Of a stretch of 64,000 nucleotides of DNA, positions 23,823-35,325 are shown piece after piece. The notes below the pieces were generated by a model, which worked only from the letters and a program-made list of their open reading frames with translations, did no database searches and was not told the DNA's origin. The stretch comes from Bactericera cockerelli. Lineage: Eukaryota > Arthropoda > Insecta > Hemiptera > Triozidae. A program made the translations under genes and the position numbers. How positions within the stretch are numbered: the stretch's first letter is position 1; each line of letters opens with the position of its first letter. The DNA lies in contig CM044955.1 of assembly GCA_024516035.1 (NCBI GenBank), forward strand, positions 41,202,556 to 41,266,555, read 5' to 3'.

Positions 23823-24361
23823 CGTGTTGTGAGGAAGCACCTGCTCTCGTAGCCTCTATTAAACTTTATGACCTGGACCTGCCTGATCCGACAGCACATT
23901 GGCTTTTGTGATCTCTGCTCATGACGCTGCTTCACTCAATGCTCATGCTCATGCCCTAGCCACTGGTACCTGACTAATTGGCACTGTCGTAAATTTGTAA
24001 TCATTAGCACCAGATCTAGATGAATTAGATAGATACATCCATGAACATACTGTACTAATTGCCTGTACTATGTTGCATGATGATTATGTTGTTGTGTGTA
24101 ACTCCAACAACATTGAAGAAAGGCATAATTGGTAGTAAATAATTTATCCATGTAGGTATGTACCAGGAATTAAGTTCTGCAGTTCTAGTGACTCTTTTGA
24201 AGTTACTTGTTATTTTTTCGATTTGGAACAGTTCAATTGAATGACATCCTATATTTCGATGTCAAAGTCATCATACCTACAGCCCATTTCTGTATCTGTA
24301 TTTGACTTGTGTAAACAATTTGTAAATTTGATGTACACCAATAAATAAATCTTATCTTATC
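23823..24361. other. Intergenic stretch, nothing recognised
   Basis: No supported feature. Confidence 0.35.
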
Positions 24362-24515
24362 TTATATTTTGTGCTAATCACAATCGTGATTTCTCAAACA
24401 ATTGCACTGCACTACCCGTAACACAATTACTCAAACTCGCCTTACTAAATATTTGCCATACTTGAGACTCGAACCACCGACCTCCAGGTTACGAGTCCAG
24501 GTATCACGTTATCGA
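24362..24515 (-). mobile_element. tRNA-derived SINE, family T3
   Basis: GACTCGAACCACCGACCTCC and AACTCGCCTTACTAAATATT match the family; the inner tail has a small insertion. Confidence 0.7.
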
Positions 24516-24967
24516 TACTACAAATTTTATTATCATCAAGTTAGGTAGTAGGTACTTTGTATGTCACAAAGATTTATGAATTTGTAAAATTCGATAGGTA
24601 ATAACCAATGTAAGGAAGTACCTTTTTACTCACACTTAGTTGTTGGGCACTAATACTTACGTACCTAAGAACCTACTTAAGCTATGCTCAATTGCTCAGT
24701 GTCCAGTGGCTAGCTAGGGTCCCATTCATATCAAAGGGGATAGTGACATTATTCGTGTTTAATATCATAGTTAGATGAAATTACCTTCATTTTTATTATG
24801 TTTCATATGGAGTATAATTATTATTACATCTGAAAATGGAAAAAAAAACTAAATTTGAGAAAATGTACAATATTTTAATTGGTTAATACGAATTTTTGCT
24901 GTGTCATAAAAGTCTAACAAATCTACACAGCCGTAATTGTATCTTGTACTTTAAATATTAAAACAAA

Positions 24968-24968
<1 letters not shown>

Positions 24969-24998
<30 letters not shown>

Positions 24999-25000
24999 AG
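24969..25000. repeat. CT-rich microsatellite
   Basis: A run of CT dinucleotides with occasional TTT interruptions. Confidence 0.9.
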
Positions 25001-25349
25001 ACTGTCATTGATTCTACACAATTGACGGTCATATTCTAATAAGATTAGTGGAAGAGGTCAGAAGAAGTATATGGCATACTAGATTATCAGCAAGTAGTTC
25101 TTCTTGATAGAAGATTGAACAAGAGTTGAATGACAGGATTAATTTCCACCTTATTGTAAAATTAGAATATTATCACCACATACCACCACTCCTAGAGATC
25201 TTCAAATCTTTTGCGATGAACTGCGTGTCGTGAAAGTTGAGCGTTATTTTCTTCATCTGGTTTACTTGGAAACATGCATTTGTGGTCGATTCAGTCGTTT
25301 GATGCGTGGATTCGGTTTTCACCCAATTCATGTAGGTATCCCTTCCATA

Positions 25350-25538
25350 TTTTTACTTTCCTTATCCTATAGAAAGGAAAGTAATGGAATCACCCAAATT
25401 TCGATAATCAGTTTTTAGAGCCAAAACACCTTATAGGGTCCCCAGAGCCTAAATCCAAAGTTTCAGCCCTTGGTCCGTGAACTATGGCTCAAGAACGGCA
25501 CTAGCTAGAGACTTGAAATTCGGTACAGAGGTCATTAA
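25350..25538 (+). mobile_element. Left part of DNA repeat R, split by foldback element B
   Basis: ACTTTCCTTATCCTATAGAA, then CCTTGGTCCGTG and ACTTGAAATTCGGTA, is colinear with the intact copy at 39448-40089. The continuation resumes at 27745. Confidence 0.75.
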
Positions 25539-26340
25539 TACAGTATGTTTCAGAAAAGGTGGCCACCCCCTCGTAACTTTTGAACGCGACGGAATTTTAC
25601 AATTCTGTAAAGTCCTAGGTATAGGAAGTGCCCTATGGCCCATCCTGTGGTCATATTTATTTTTGGCCCCGGTCGGCCCTTCCGGCTTTTAGGCTATATT
25701 TTTTCATTTTTCTCGCGAATTTTAAATGGAATGCTATATTTTTTATTCCTGTTAATTAAAGTCCAAGTTAGGCTGAGTATAATGAGCTTTTAAAATTTTC
25801 AAAAACCTTATCAGGGGCGGAGCTAGTAGGGTGCAAGTTTCAAAATTGTTACACCCTGTATTTCAGCGTTAGTTAGATTTTTTAGTACTTTTTTTATGTT
25901 CATAGGTTCAAAATATTGTTTTACACCGTATGAAATCAAAAAAATATTCTTGTTTACTTCTAATGAGGGTCATAGTAAGGTTTTTGTAAAAGTACTTTTT
26001 TTCTCACGTCAATTTTTCCGTAAATTAATGGTGTTCTCGAAATCGGCAGTTTTAGAGGTGAAAGTCTGCAGTGACATATGTTTTTTATGCTTGAAATCGA
26101 AAGAAAACTTAACGGAGAAGCGATTAAAATCATAAAAAGAGCCATTTAACCTGCTAGTTTTTTCACGACAGTGTCCGGTAATGTGGGTGAATTTCGTATT
26201 GGATTTTTTTGTTGTTGAGGAAACACAATTGGCATAGAAAATAAATAATACCTAATAAGGGAATAATACTTCAATTAACATAACTAAATGCGAAATTAAA
26301 TGAAGATTATTTCTTCTAAATCAGTGCCGGATATTTTTTT

Positions 26341-26371
<31 letters not shown>

Positions 26372-26412
26372 TTCTCTCTCTTTTTTTCTCTCTCTCTCTC
26401 TCTCTCTCTCTT
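26341..26412. repeat. TC-rich microsatellite in foldback element B
   Basis: About 70 bp of TC dinucleotides; a GA-rich partner of about 15 bp lies at the other border of the centre, near 26925. Confidence 0.85.
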
Positions 26413-26564
26413 CGCCTCTTTAAAATAATTGAATTGGTTTAATTTTCACCCTCAAGAGTTTGGTACTTGACCTGGTATTTTTTTCTCTTAAATTTCGAGA
26501 TAATTAGATTTTTATTTAGAGACCTGGTATTCATTAGTAGCAACACCAGTATGATTTTTTTTAA

Positions 26565-26790
26565 ATTTGGGTTTAATATCGCGATTCAACTGCATCGTCA
26601 TATCATAACGGGGGTGTTACATTCCATTCGCAAGAAACTCACCAACCTCCTAAACACATTTATCTCACCTAGCCTGGGTTAGGCCGGAATGCCAGCATCA
26701 CGAAGTCTTCTCCTCGCTGGACGTTGCTTAACTTCGGTGATCCTACAAGAATCGTTACATTCAAAGCGCCATCGGACTGACTCCAGAATT
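26565..26790 (-). mobile_element. 5S-derived SINE captured inside foldback element B
   Basis: On the minus strand it shows CCGAAGTTAAGCAACGTCC, GGCATTCCGGCCTAACC and TTGCGAATGGAATGTAACA, i.e. 5S head and central domain. The same insertion is at the same place in the second foldback copy (62660-62885). Confidence 0.8.
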
Positions 26791-27744
26791 ATTGACAATG
26801 TGTTTTCTACAGATTTTACCAACTTATCAACTAAAATTGTCTCAAGAGGGACCCCTAGGCCGACTTTAGAAGCAGCATTATCCGATAATTATTTTTGATA
26901 CAACTTGAACTTTGAAAAGTGAAAAAAAGAGAGAGAGAAAAAAAAAATATCCGGCACTGATTTAGAAGAAATAATTTTCATTTAATTTCGCATTTAGTTA
27001 TGTTTATTGAAGTAATATTCCCTTATTAGATATTATTTATTTTCTATGCCAATTGTGTTTCCTCAACAACAAAAAAAATCCAATACGAAATTCACCCACT
27101 TTACCGGATACTGTCGTGAAAAAACTAGCAGGTTAAATGGCTTTTTTTATGATTTTAATCGCTTCTCCGTTAAGTTTTCTTTCGATTTCAAGCATAAAAA
27201 AACATATGTCACTGCAGACTTTCACCTCTAGAACTGCCGATTTCGAGAACACCATTAATTTACGGAAAAATTGACGTGAGAAAAAAAGTACTTTTACAAA
27301 AACCTTACTATGACCCTGATTAGAAGTAAACAAGAATATTTTTTTGATTTCATATGGTGTAAAACAATATTTTGAACCTATGAACATAAAAAAAGTACTA
27401 AAAAATCTAACTAACGCTGAAATACAGGGTGTAACAATTTTGAAACTTGCACCCTACTAGCTCCGCCCCTGATAAGGATTTTGAAAATTTTAAAAGCTCA
27501 TTATACTCAGCCTAACTTGGACTTTAATTAACAGGAATAAAAAATATAGCATTCCATTTAAAATTCGCGAGAAAAATGAAAAAATATGGCCTAAAAGCCG
27601 GAAGGGCCGACCGGGGCCAAAAATAAATATGACCACAGGATGGGCCATAGGGCACTTCCTATACCTAGGACTTTACAGAATTGAAAAATTCCGTCGCGTT
27701 CAAAAGTTACGAGGGGGTGGCCACCTTTTCTGAAACATACTGTA

Positions 27745-28080
27745 TATAGAGAATGCAGCACGAAACTTTTGAAAATATCGATGCCGCCAGCGCCAGCGAC
27801 AGCATTTTGACCGCCAATTGGTACCGTTTGGCCGTTCTGGTTTAACGATAAAAGATATGAAATTTTTATAAGAACAAGTTTTCTTTGTAATAAAGAAATA
27901 ATAGGGGTTTATTCTGATCATTTTTTCGATATCTTGAACTTTTCGGAGCCCCGCCCCAATTTACTGGTATTTTGGGAAGGTCCCCAAGGACTAACTTTTT
28001 TATTATTCATACTAGATATATCAAACTAGGCTGTGACATCCAATGATTTTGAGGTGGTGATTAAGATCCTGGCTTTCTTA
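27745..28080 (+). mobile_element. Right part of DNA repeat R, split by foldback element B
   Basis: CACGAAACTTTTG, then AATAATAGGGGTTTATTCTG, CCGCCCCAATTTACTGGTAT and CAATGATTTTGAGGTGGTGA, is colinear with 39,690-39,990. Confidence 0.75.
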
Positions 28081-30042
28081 TGTGTCAATTCATGTCGGTA
28101 TATGATCTAACAGCTCAAAGTCCTTCCGAACTGAACTGAAAAATAATAATAATGAATGACATTAATAAAAAAAAAAGCCGTTTGTTTTCTGCCGACTAAA
28201 TAATTATGATGATTTGATGAATAAGCTTAATATCTGTCAATAAACTGGTCTGACTCATCGTTCATGCAAAACTTATCTGCTACTTAACTTGAGGTACATT
28301 CTCGACGACTGAGTCATCTACATCAGGTGATTTTGATAAGAATCAAAATTTAAATCGATTTTTTTTTCTTTCTTTTTTTGTGAAAGTTTCAGCTTAGTAA
28401 TTTGATTCCAAACCCAAGACTAAACATTGGCCAACTTGTTAGGTATTTCGTTTTTTCTGTGTAATGAAAGCATAGGTAAACATAAAGGTACCTACCAATA
28501 AAAAGGAGAATTTTTAATTTTTTTGAATTTTTGCGGGACTCGAGTCTGAAAGTCTCAAAGAATTCCTTGACAAGTTATTTATGAGAATAGAGGGAGTTAT
28601 AAAATGGACAAATGACTACTTGCCATAATAAATAAAGCTCCTTGCGAGGAAACTATTTCTCTCTGGTCATAATATTCAGATCTTGGCTCGTATACGGTTC
28701 TGACAGTTATTGCAGTAGCGACTGTTGTAGTGATACAAATTCTATTTGGTAGAATTTGCCGCATTGTTTCAATTGTTTTGAGCCATTCAAGAAGGATTTT
28801 TTAGTCAAGTTATTTGTTAAAAGTCTTATTATCTATTGTTTTGAGATCCTTATTGTGAATTTCATTTGCATTGTCTTGGCTGGAGCTCTCTTGATTCGAT
28901 TGCTCGTAAATCAAAGACGTGTTAGGCAGAACTGCAGGAGACCAATTAATTGAGCAGTCTGAATACTCTGATTGTTTTTTTTTATCAGAAGTAAGAAAGG
29001 AATTTTTGAAGCGCGGTCAGCTAATTACTTCTGCAGTCCAAAAAAGAGTCCATCTCTTCTCGTACTACAACAATTTGAGTAATTTAAACCTGGCCTCTGA
29101 TCACAAATTGGAGAAATGACCAATAAACCGATTTCAAACCCGAGATCACCACCCTAGTAATATATGAAAAAATACAACGGCCAACCTACTGAGACCAACA
29201 AAGAAGAGCGGAGAGGTTTTAGCGGGTTGAGTCGCCCAGGAAGGGTACTATAGAAGGGCGAAACACTATACCCTCTGCATGCCGTGACTCCAGCATAATA
29301 CCCACCACAACTTGCTGGGGTTTAATCAAAAAGATTTTCCTCCTCATAAAAAATCTATATGAATGATTGTCAAGACAGCGGTCTCATAGCCAGGACCAAA
29401 CAACCTCAACCATGAGGAATAGGTTGACTAATGTCGACCCCAAGGAGGTTTGAGAAAGGGCAAAGTGAAAAAAGAAGAAGAGGTATGATAAATTGTCAAC
29501 ATCAATGTCTTTTTACAAAACAATGATCTATTGGAAGGATCACAATAAATCAACAAGTCCTCTGACTCATTCCAGCCTTCGGTTTGCCATCAATGTCCTA
29601 CTCCTGGCCAATATCCGTATTTACTTCTCATCAGAAAGGTTAGGACGTGATTTACATTCAAACATATAATATTATTATTTTAATTAATGTAAAGGACCTC
29701 GTACCCGTACAGATGCGGTGCATTTCAAATATTTCAACTATCATTTATAATATTACTTCCGAGAAATTTCTATTATTATATTTTTCGAAGCATAGGTATT
29801 ATACTATAGTCTACTCAATTTAGTACTCATTCTGCAAAAAATAATTTCATCATTATTGGTTCAGCCAGGAACCCCCCCCCCCCTACCCAGCCCTTAAAAA
29901 AATGGATTTTTTTCCAAATCATCGGTGACATAATAACATAAATATTTTGACTATTTACTATCACATAACGACCGGAAATAAAATTATAATTTTTTGAAGT
30001 ACATATCTTTTTAATTTAAGTACGTAAAATTATTTTTTTCAG
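28081..30042. other. Intergenic stretch; poly-C tract, otherwise nothing supported
   Basis: A run of 13 C lies at 29871-29883. Around 29,200-29,460 a moderately GC-rich stretch shows a weak resemblance to 19,190-19,270, perhaps an unclassified retroelement relic. No gene is supported. Confidence 0.35.
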
Positions 30043-30300
30043 TAGTCAACGTGACCGGGTGAGTTAGCGCGCCAGGCATTGCACGCATGGTGACCTGGCT
30101 TCGATCCCCAGCGGGGCAGGATTTTCTGGCCTATACTTGGATGTTCGGGGTCCACTCATACCTCGTGCGGAAACATCAGTAGCTGCAGCTGCTTTAATGT
30201 GAGCAGCCACCAGTGGCGAAATTATACGTAAAAAAACTAGTTGAAAATTAAAGTGATAAAGAACTATGATTCTGGGCTATCCACTAAAATTGTGACATAA
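30043..30300 (+). mobile_element. tRNA-derived SINE, family T2
   Basis: The head has GTGAGTTAGCGCGCCAGGC (box A region) and GGCTTCGATCCCCAGC (box B). The body has GGATGTTCGGGGTCCACTCA and AGCAGCCACCAGTGGCG. The end CACTAAAATTGTGACATA is shared with the copy ending near 61418. Confidence 0.8.
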
Positions 30301-30365
30301 TGTTATAAATTTCTAATGTTATAAATTATTCGGAAGTAACATTATTATTATATTTGTTTTTTCAT

Positions 30366-30450
30366 TGGCGTTAAACGCCACTTTCAACTGCATTGTCATG
30401 TCACAACGGGGCATTAGCCTCCATTCGTTGTAAACTCACAAAACAACAAG
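30366..30450 (-). mobile_element. Truncated SINE central domain
   Basis: CACTTTCAACTGCATTGTCA, CACAACGGGGCATTAGCC and TCCATTCGTTGTAAACTCAC are the 3' half of the shared SINE domain; the head is missing. Confidence 0.6.
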
Positions 30451-30925
30451 ATAGGTACCCATCATTCCCATAGATAAATTTTGTATACCTCTCCTGCCCA
30501 TATTATAATATTAATGTTAATGATATTTTGTTGTTTACTTATCAACTCTATTCAATAGAATGGTAATTAAATTAGATATCATAGTGTTAGTTTTTTAACC
30601 CTAAAATTAAATTCCACCGATCAAAAAAATGGTTAGTTTTCGTTTTTATCTTAATTACCTAATTAATAAAAATAATAAGAAGACTATCTCATCTTATTGG
30701 CCTTGACCTAAAACTGACCTGGTCAAGAAATCAATTAAATTTTCTTGGGGTTATCACACTTTGTTTACAGATTTGATGTCGAAATAGCCTGAGGGTAGAC
30801 GTTAGTTAGGAACATACATAAGTACACGGTGCGGCAGAGAGGAGGGACGGTTTTAAAAAAATCATATAATAATTCATTTTTACTCAAAAACAAATTTATT
30901 GATGGAATGAGGTTCACAAGGAAAT

Positions 30926-31068
30926 AGCACTTGAGACAGTCAAGTGTGGAAAATCACATCAGGCATGTGGTGGCCGAAATCGTTGAAGCAGTGCAGAGGA
31001 GGCGTTCTTGGAAGTTCGCGTAGACTCCCTCCAACATCGCTCTCTCGACTTGGGCGACAAGTTCGGGG
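30926..31068 (-). pseudogene. Transposase 3' end, left copy (broken)
   Basis: On the minus strand the piece starts ACAAGCCCCGAACTTGTCGC. Relative to the right copy it has lost about 35 bp inside the LEELKDAIR segment and is frameshifted before the stop. Confidence 0.6.
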
Positions 31069-31086
31069 CTTGTTCTTTTATGTATG

Positions 31087-31399
31087 TACGAATTTCTTTG
31101 TGGTGAAGCACAAGGCCTCTTCACAATTTTTGTGGGTAGCGCAGCATTACTAAGAGCCTCCTTTACATTTCGAATTATTCTATTACATTAATTTCTTTTT
31201 ACTCTGGTAATGCCGCCACTGGTCGTTACTCATACAAGTAACTACTCATTTTTCCTCACGAGGTATGAGTGGACCCCGAACATCCAAGTACAGAGCAGAA
31301 AAAATCCTCCCCCGCTGGGAATCGAACCCAGGTCACCATGTGTGCAATGCCTAGCGCGCTAACTCGCTCTGCCACAGTGACTACACAGTGACACAGTGA
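31087..31399 (-). mobile_element. Full-length T2 SINE with 18-bp target duplication
   Basis: CTTGTTCTTTTATGTATG stands on both sides (31069-31086 and 31400-31417). On the minus strand the head AGAGCGAGTTAGCGCGCTAG with GGTTCGATTCCCAGC leads to a tail ending in GAGGCTCTTAGTAATGCTGC and GTGAAG. The long exact duplication marks a fairly recent insertion by LINE machinery. Confidence 0.88.
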
Positions 31400-31445
31400 C
31401 TTGTTCTTTTATGTATGGGGCCACCGCCCACACAACCAGAGCATC

Positions 31446-31702
31446 GATTAAAAAAATAATAGGGGTCTATTATGATAATTTTTTTGATATCTTGAACTTT
31501 TAGGACCTCGGCCCCAATATACCGGTATTTGGGGGGGACCCGATTTGACTAACTTTTTTATTTTTCATCCTAGATGGTGGTTGTGACTTATCAAATTCAA
31601 TTTGTCATTGATTTTTAGTTGTCTGTTACCGTTGAGTCACCAGTGACGGAATTCGACTTCTTTTTGGGGAATAAGGAAAGTCGTGTGATGTTTACACCAG
31701 AA
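31446..31702 (+). mobile_element. Right fragment of DNA repeat R
   Basis: AATAATAGGGGTCTATTATG to GGGGAATAAGGAAAGTCGTG corresponds to the right third of the copy at 39448-40089. Confidence 0.75.
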
Positions 31703-31903
31703 TTTTTCTTATGAGGAGACCTCAAGGCTATAGTATACGAGAACAAGCCCCGAACTCTGGAAGAATTGAAGGACGCAATTCGCGTGGAAGTTGCCCAAGT
31801 TGAGAGAGCTATGTTGGAAAGTGTCTACGAACTTCTCAGAACGCCTCCAGCACTGTATCAACGATTTCAGCCACCACATGTCTGATGTGATTTCCCACAC
31901 TTA
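31703..31903 (+). pseudogene. Tc1/mariner-family transposase C-terminus (broken)
   Basis: The frame reads FFL-stop-GDLKAIVYENKP, then TLEELKDAIRVEVAQVERAM and LESVYE. This is the pattern FLWGxLKxxVYxNKPxTLEELKxxI of mariner-type transposase ends, with Trp changed to TGA. A one-base slip after VYE separates it from the continuation that would end in SDVISHT. It is clearly inactive. Confidence 0.75.
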
Positions 31904-32127
31904 ACTGTCGTCTCAAATGCTATCTCCTTGTGAATCTGATTCAATCAATAAATTTGTTTTTGAGTAAAAATTATCTATTTTATGATTTTTTTTTAAAACC
32001 GTCCGTCCTCTCTGCCGCACCCTGTATAAGTAATCATAGGTACCTATAACATTATTATATTATAGATTAAGATTTTTTAGCAGGTTCAAAGTTTATGCAT
32101 ATTAGATAGGTACTCGTATTATACTCG

Positions 32128-32262
32128 TAGATATCTCCAGCCCCCGTGGCGTTACGGTTGTGACTACTGCATGCAGTCCAGAGATTCCAGAGTTCGATCC
32201 CCGGTTGGAGCAAACTTTTCTAAGAAAATTCTGTTCCCTCCAAACACATGAGGCTGGCAAAA
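32128..32262 (+). mobile_element. Truncated tRNA-derived SINE, family T1
   Basis: CCCGTGGCGTTACGGTTGTG and GAGTTCGATCCCCGGTTGG form the tRNA-like head, followed by GAAAATTCTGTTCCCTCC and GAGGCTGGC. It breaks off where the shared central domain would begin. Confidence 0.75.
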
Positions 32263-32332
32263 TTAATGAAACTGCATGTACTGAGCTCTGAATGTTTGTG
32301 AAACGAACCATTTACCGTAACCATGTTTGTGG

Positions 32333-32794
32333 TACCGTAAAAAAGGGCCAAGTTCCAGAACTCTTATCCAAAAAGCTTTAGCCAATAAAAACAGTAATAT
32401 CTTGTTTGTGGTCAAGTTATCTTAAGATAACTTGACTTAAGATAACTTAAGATACCAATTGGTACTAAACGATTTCTTCTTATTAGAGGTTTTTAACTGG
32501 AAACTATCCTCTAACTTGGCCAGTTTTATGCCATCGGTTATATGAAATATTACGACAATATCTAGGTATACCAAATGACAATATAACCACCACAAAGAGC
32601 GAATCTGGCCTAGTTACCTACAGGATAGTTTGCATTTAAAAAACCTACAAAATGAGGAACTCAGAAAACGAGTTTTAAAAAGAAGAAATCGTTTAGTACC
32701 AAGATAACTTGGCCGCAAACAAGATATCACTGCATTCATTGGCTAAACCTTTTTGGATAAGAGTTCTTGACCTGAGCCATTTTTTTTAACGGTA
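32333..32794. mobile_element. Foldback element D (about 460 bp)
   Basis: TACCGTAAAAAAGGGCCAAG and GAACTCTTATCCAAAAAGC at the left are mirrored by CTTTTTGGATAAGAGTTC and the inverted end TTTAACGGTA. An extra palindromic cluster of TTATCTTAAGATAA lies in the left arm. No coding content. Confidence 0.7.
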
Positions 32795-33530
32795 GTTTTT
32801 TTGTGGGATACTACTTTACGGATAAGGAAGATGGTTACAGCACTGAGATATGATCTCAGTGGATTACAGCCTCATATTATGTAATGCTTCACTTTTGAAT
32901 TTTTTTGACCTAGAGTCCTTCATTTGTAACGTCTTTGGGAACTTGGCGCGAATTTTAAATTATTTAGGTTATAAAGAAAATGTTTACAATTTGAATTTTG
33001 AAAATCAATAAGATAACACCAAAAGCAAAAAGTAAAAGATATAAGAGCAATAAAGCCCTTATAAATAAAACTCTATAGAAATAAAGTATTTTTTTGATAA
33101 ATTTGTTTCATAATCACTCATAATTACTTGGGATTTAGACATTAAAGAAAGACCTTTCTCTATTAGCTTTCTGTAGAGGATGGTCTTGCAGAATTGTTGA
33201 TAATGTTTCTTCAAGATTCAACCAGATTTATTAAAGTATTTACAAACTTCCTAGATCAAGTAAGTGTGTACTACCTAATATTATCAAACTAGAAAAAAAG
33301 AAAAGAAAATAGGTACCTAAGTAAATTAAAAGTAAACTTTACATGATAGGGATGAAAAAAGAAAAGAAAATTACATCATAAAAGTATGGAATTAACTTGT
33401 AGTTTGTAAATGCTTAGATCAAGTTAGCAACATAATTTCAGCATTTTTTCCCCAGAAAATATTTTGTGCAAGTATTTGTTATCTTTTGGAACAGTAAAAA
33501 CTATTACTTACTGTAAAAATTGTGTAAAAA
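32795..33530. other. Intergenic stretch, nothing recognised
   Basis: AT-rich; no supported feature. Confidence 0.35.
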
Positions 33531-33660
33531 TGGTTAAGGCACAAGTAATCCATGTAGCATGGGGATCTGTTGGTTCAAATCCCACCCCATGCATGGATTT
33601 TTAACCAAACACAGTGAGGGAGCAAAGTGACCTCACTAAGTGAGGTTCTATTTTAACTTG
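33531..33660 (+). mobile_element. tRNA-like SINE head, family T6
   Basis: ATGGTTAAGGCACAAGTAAT and TTGGTTCAAATCCCACCCCA resemble box A and box B parts of a tRNA. No second copy was found in the window, so the family assignment rests on the promoter boxes alone. Confidence 0.45.
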
Positions 33661-33960
33661 CATACTGGACAATTTGGCTTTTGTTTGTCTGTTTGTGTGT
33701 CTGTCTGTCTGTTCCACAATAACCCCCAAATGGATTCTTTGAAATAGTTGAAATTTAGTATAGGTACATGTTCATTTGGGTCCTAAAATTTTACCTATAG
33801 TTTTTGGACCAAATGTGGCCACTTGGGGCCAAATGGGGGCTGTTCTGGTGAAAACTCAAAAAGATTTTTCAATTTTTATTGAATAAAGCAAGGCTCTTGA
33901 AATTTTGTGGAGTCATAAAAAAAATATACTTGAGTTCAGTAGGGAAATTTGGTGATTGTG
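33661..33960 (+). repeat. GTCTGT-type dispersed repeat
   Basis: TTTGTCTGTCTGTTCC-like tracts followed by AACCCCCAAATGG and conserved-looking filler are typical of an arthropod repeat class. Related GTCTGT tracts occur at 39570-39610 and in the repeats at 42575-42810 and 48230-48660. Confidence 0.4.
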
Positions 33961-34602
33961 AAAGCTAAGGGGGCCACACTATGGTAAAAATTACACCTGA
34001 GAATATAAAAATATTACACCTGAGAATATTAAGCATTGTTCACTGTGCCCCATTAACCATTCACTGGGTATTATTTAACTAACATCTCTGTTTCCACTCT
34101 TGTGGAACTTTTGTAGGAAAATTTGTATTTTTTTCTCAGAAGTGGCAGGTAGTTATTTTATTGCTAATAGGGTCAAGGGGGGTAATTACGAACGATTTTG
34201 AGCTACATTTTATAAACATATCTGTAACCCTGAGTTGCTTTTGTAAAATCCATGTCTTGTGATTTTTTTGGTATATAGACTTATTTAGCATTCTAATGGT
34301 GCATTATAAATAGTTTTGTGCATACTGTAGTATCTGTTTAGTGGTGTTCTTATTTACCCCCGCCTGTTCGCATTTACCCCCGCCTGACGGGGGTAAATGC
34401 GAACACATTATACAATATTAAAAACGAACTTTTTAATGGCAATATGTGCTTTTTATGTACAAATAATACACCAAAATTGTACTTTGTGTCTTTAGCCACC
34501 TGTATGACAATATGCAAAGTTTATGGACACACAGGATAGTGGTTTGAATCCTAACCACGAAGGTAGTCAGCTCTTATCAAATAGGGTATCTCTATCTTGC
34601 AA

Positions 34603-34964
34603 ATAATAGTAATAATAATAATTTCGTGTCCGTGAGATAGGTATAGATACCTAAATCACGGTGGTGAGAGGATTATATGGACGCCCAGATCCAATGTCTA
34701 GGCTCTTTTCATGCCCATTGATTCTATTTGGTTTTAACATCCTGACTTGAGGTAGGCAGGACGGGGGTTTCACCCTCCATTTGCTGGGAATCGTACTAGC
34801 TACCCACATTAACCTCACCCAGCCTGGGTGGGGCCGGAATCGCCAGCCTCACATGTTCGGAAGGGACAGAATTTTCTGTGCGAAAAGTCTGCTCCAACCG
34901 GGAATCGAACTAAGGATCTCTGGACTACGGGCAGTAGTCACAACCGTTACGCCACGGAGGCTGG
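34603..34964 (-). mobile_element. tRNA-derived SINE (T1) with the shared central domain
   Basis: On the minus strand the head reads CCTCCGTGGCGTAACGGTTG with TTAGTTCGATTCCCGGTTGG. Next come GTGAGGCTGGCGATTCCGG, CACCCAGGCTGGGTGAGG-type sequence and CAAATGGAGGGTGAAACCCC, then a tail ending in ATT repeats. The central domain is the same as in the 5S-headed SINEs. Confidence 0.85.
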
Positions 34965-35325
34965 TAATAAAAGCATAATAATAGTAATAGTTAATTATGA
35001 GAGCTTTTGAAAGGTGTTTTTTATATTTTTAAATTTATTTTTACAGATTTTGGTCTTATCAATAGTTTCTAGGTCATTGTCAATCTCAGATTTGTCTTCT
35101 TCTACCTTCATTTCTTTCTTCTTTTTTGAAACTGTTCCCCCTATATTTCTTTTCGTTTTCTACACTTTCATTTTTCTTCCTTTCTTTTGCTATGTTCAAG
35201 TACACAAATACCTTCATTGGGTCCAATACATTAGGGTACTAATATCTTGGTACATCTTACAACCTCCCAGTATTTCAGGATTTTGAGCCTTACGTTTGGA
35301 AAATTCTACTTTGGTTTGCGGAATC

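Larger units (their letters stand above)
25541..27742. mobile_element. Foldback element B, copy 1 (2.2 kb), containing a 5S SINE
   Basis: Two inverted arms of about 790 bp (25541-26332 and 26951-27742) begin CAGTATGTTTCAGAAAAGGT and are flanked by TA. This is a Tc1/mariner-type target and an unusually long terminal repeat. The 620-bp centre has CT- and GA-rich borders and holds a 5S-derived SINE. No transposase is encoded. The arm ORFs starting MFIGSKYCFTPYEIKKIFLF occur in both arms as mirror images and are non-coding by-products. A second copy is at 61714-63850. Confidence 0.9.
30825..32024. mobile_element. Mariner-type inverted pair with nested insertions
   Basis: Termini CACGGTGCGGCAGAGAGGAG at the left and the inverted GCCGCACCCTG at the right are flanked by TA. 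Just inside both ends lie inverted copies of the 3' end of a transposase gene plus its 3' flank. Between them lie a full T2 SINE (31087-31399) and a fragment of DNA repeat R (31446-31702). This looks like a head-to-head derivative of one mariner-family element that later received other elements. Confidence 0.75.

Noticed and set aside
25896..27387. Conserved 60-84-residue ORFs (MFIGSKYCFTPYEIKK...) found four times
   Set aside because: They lie in the mirror-image arms of foldback element B and appear on both strands because the arms are inverted copies. The frames differ in length between arms, and no start context or domain supports coding.
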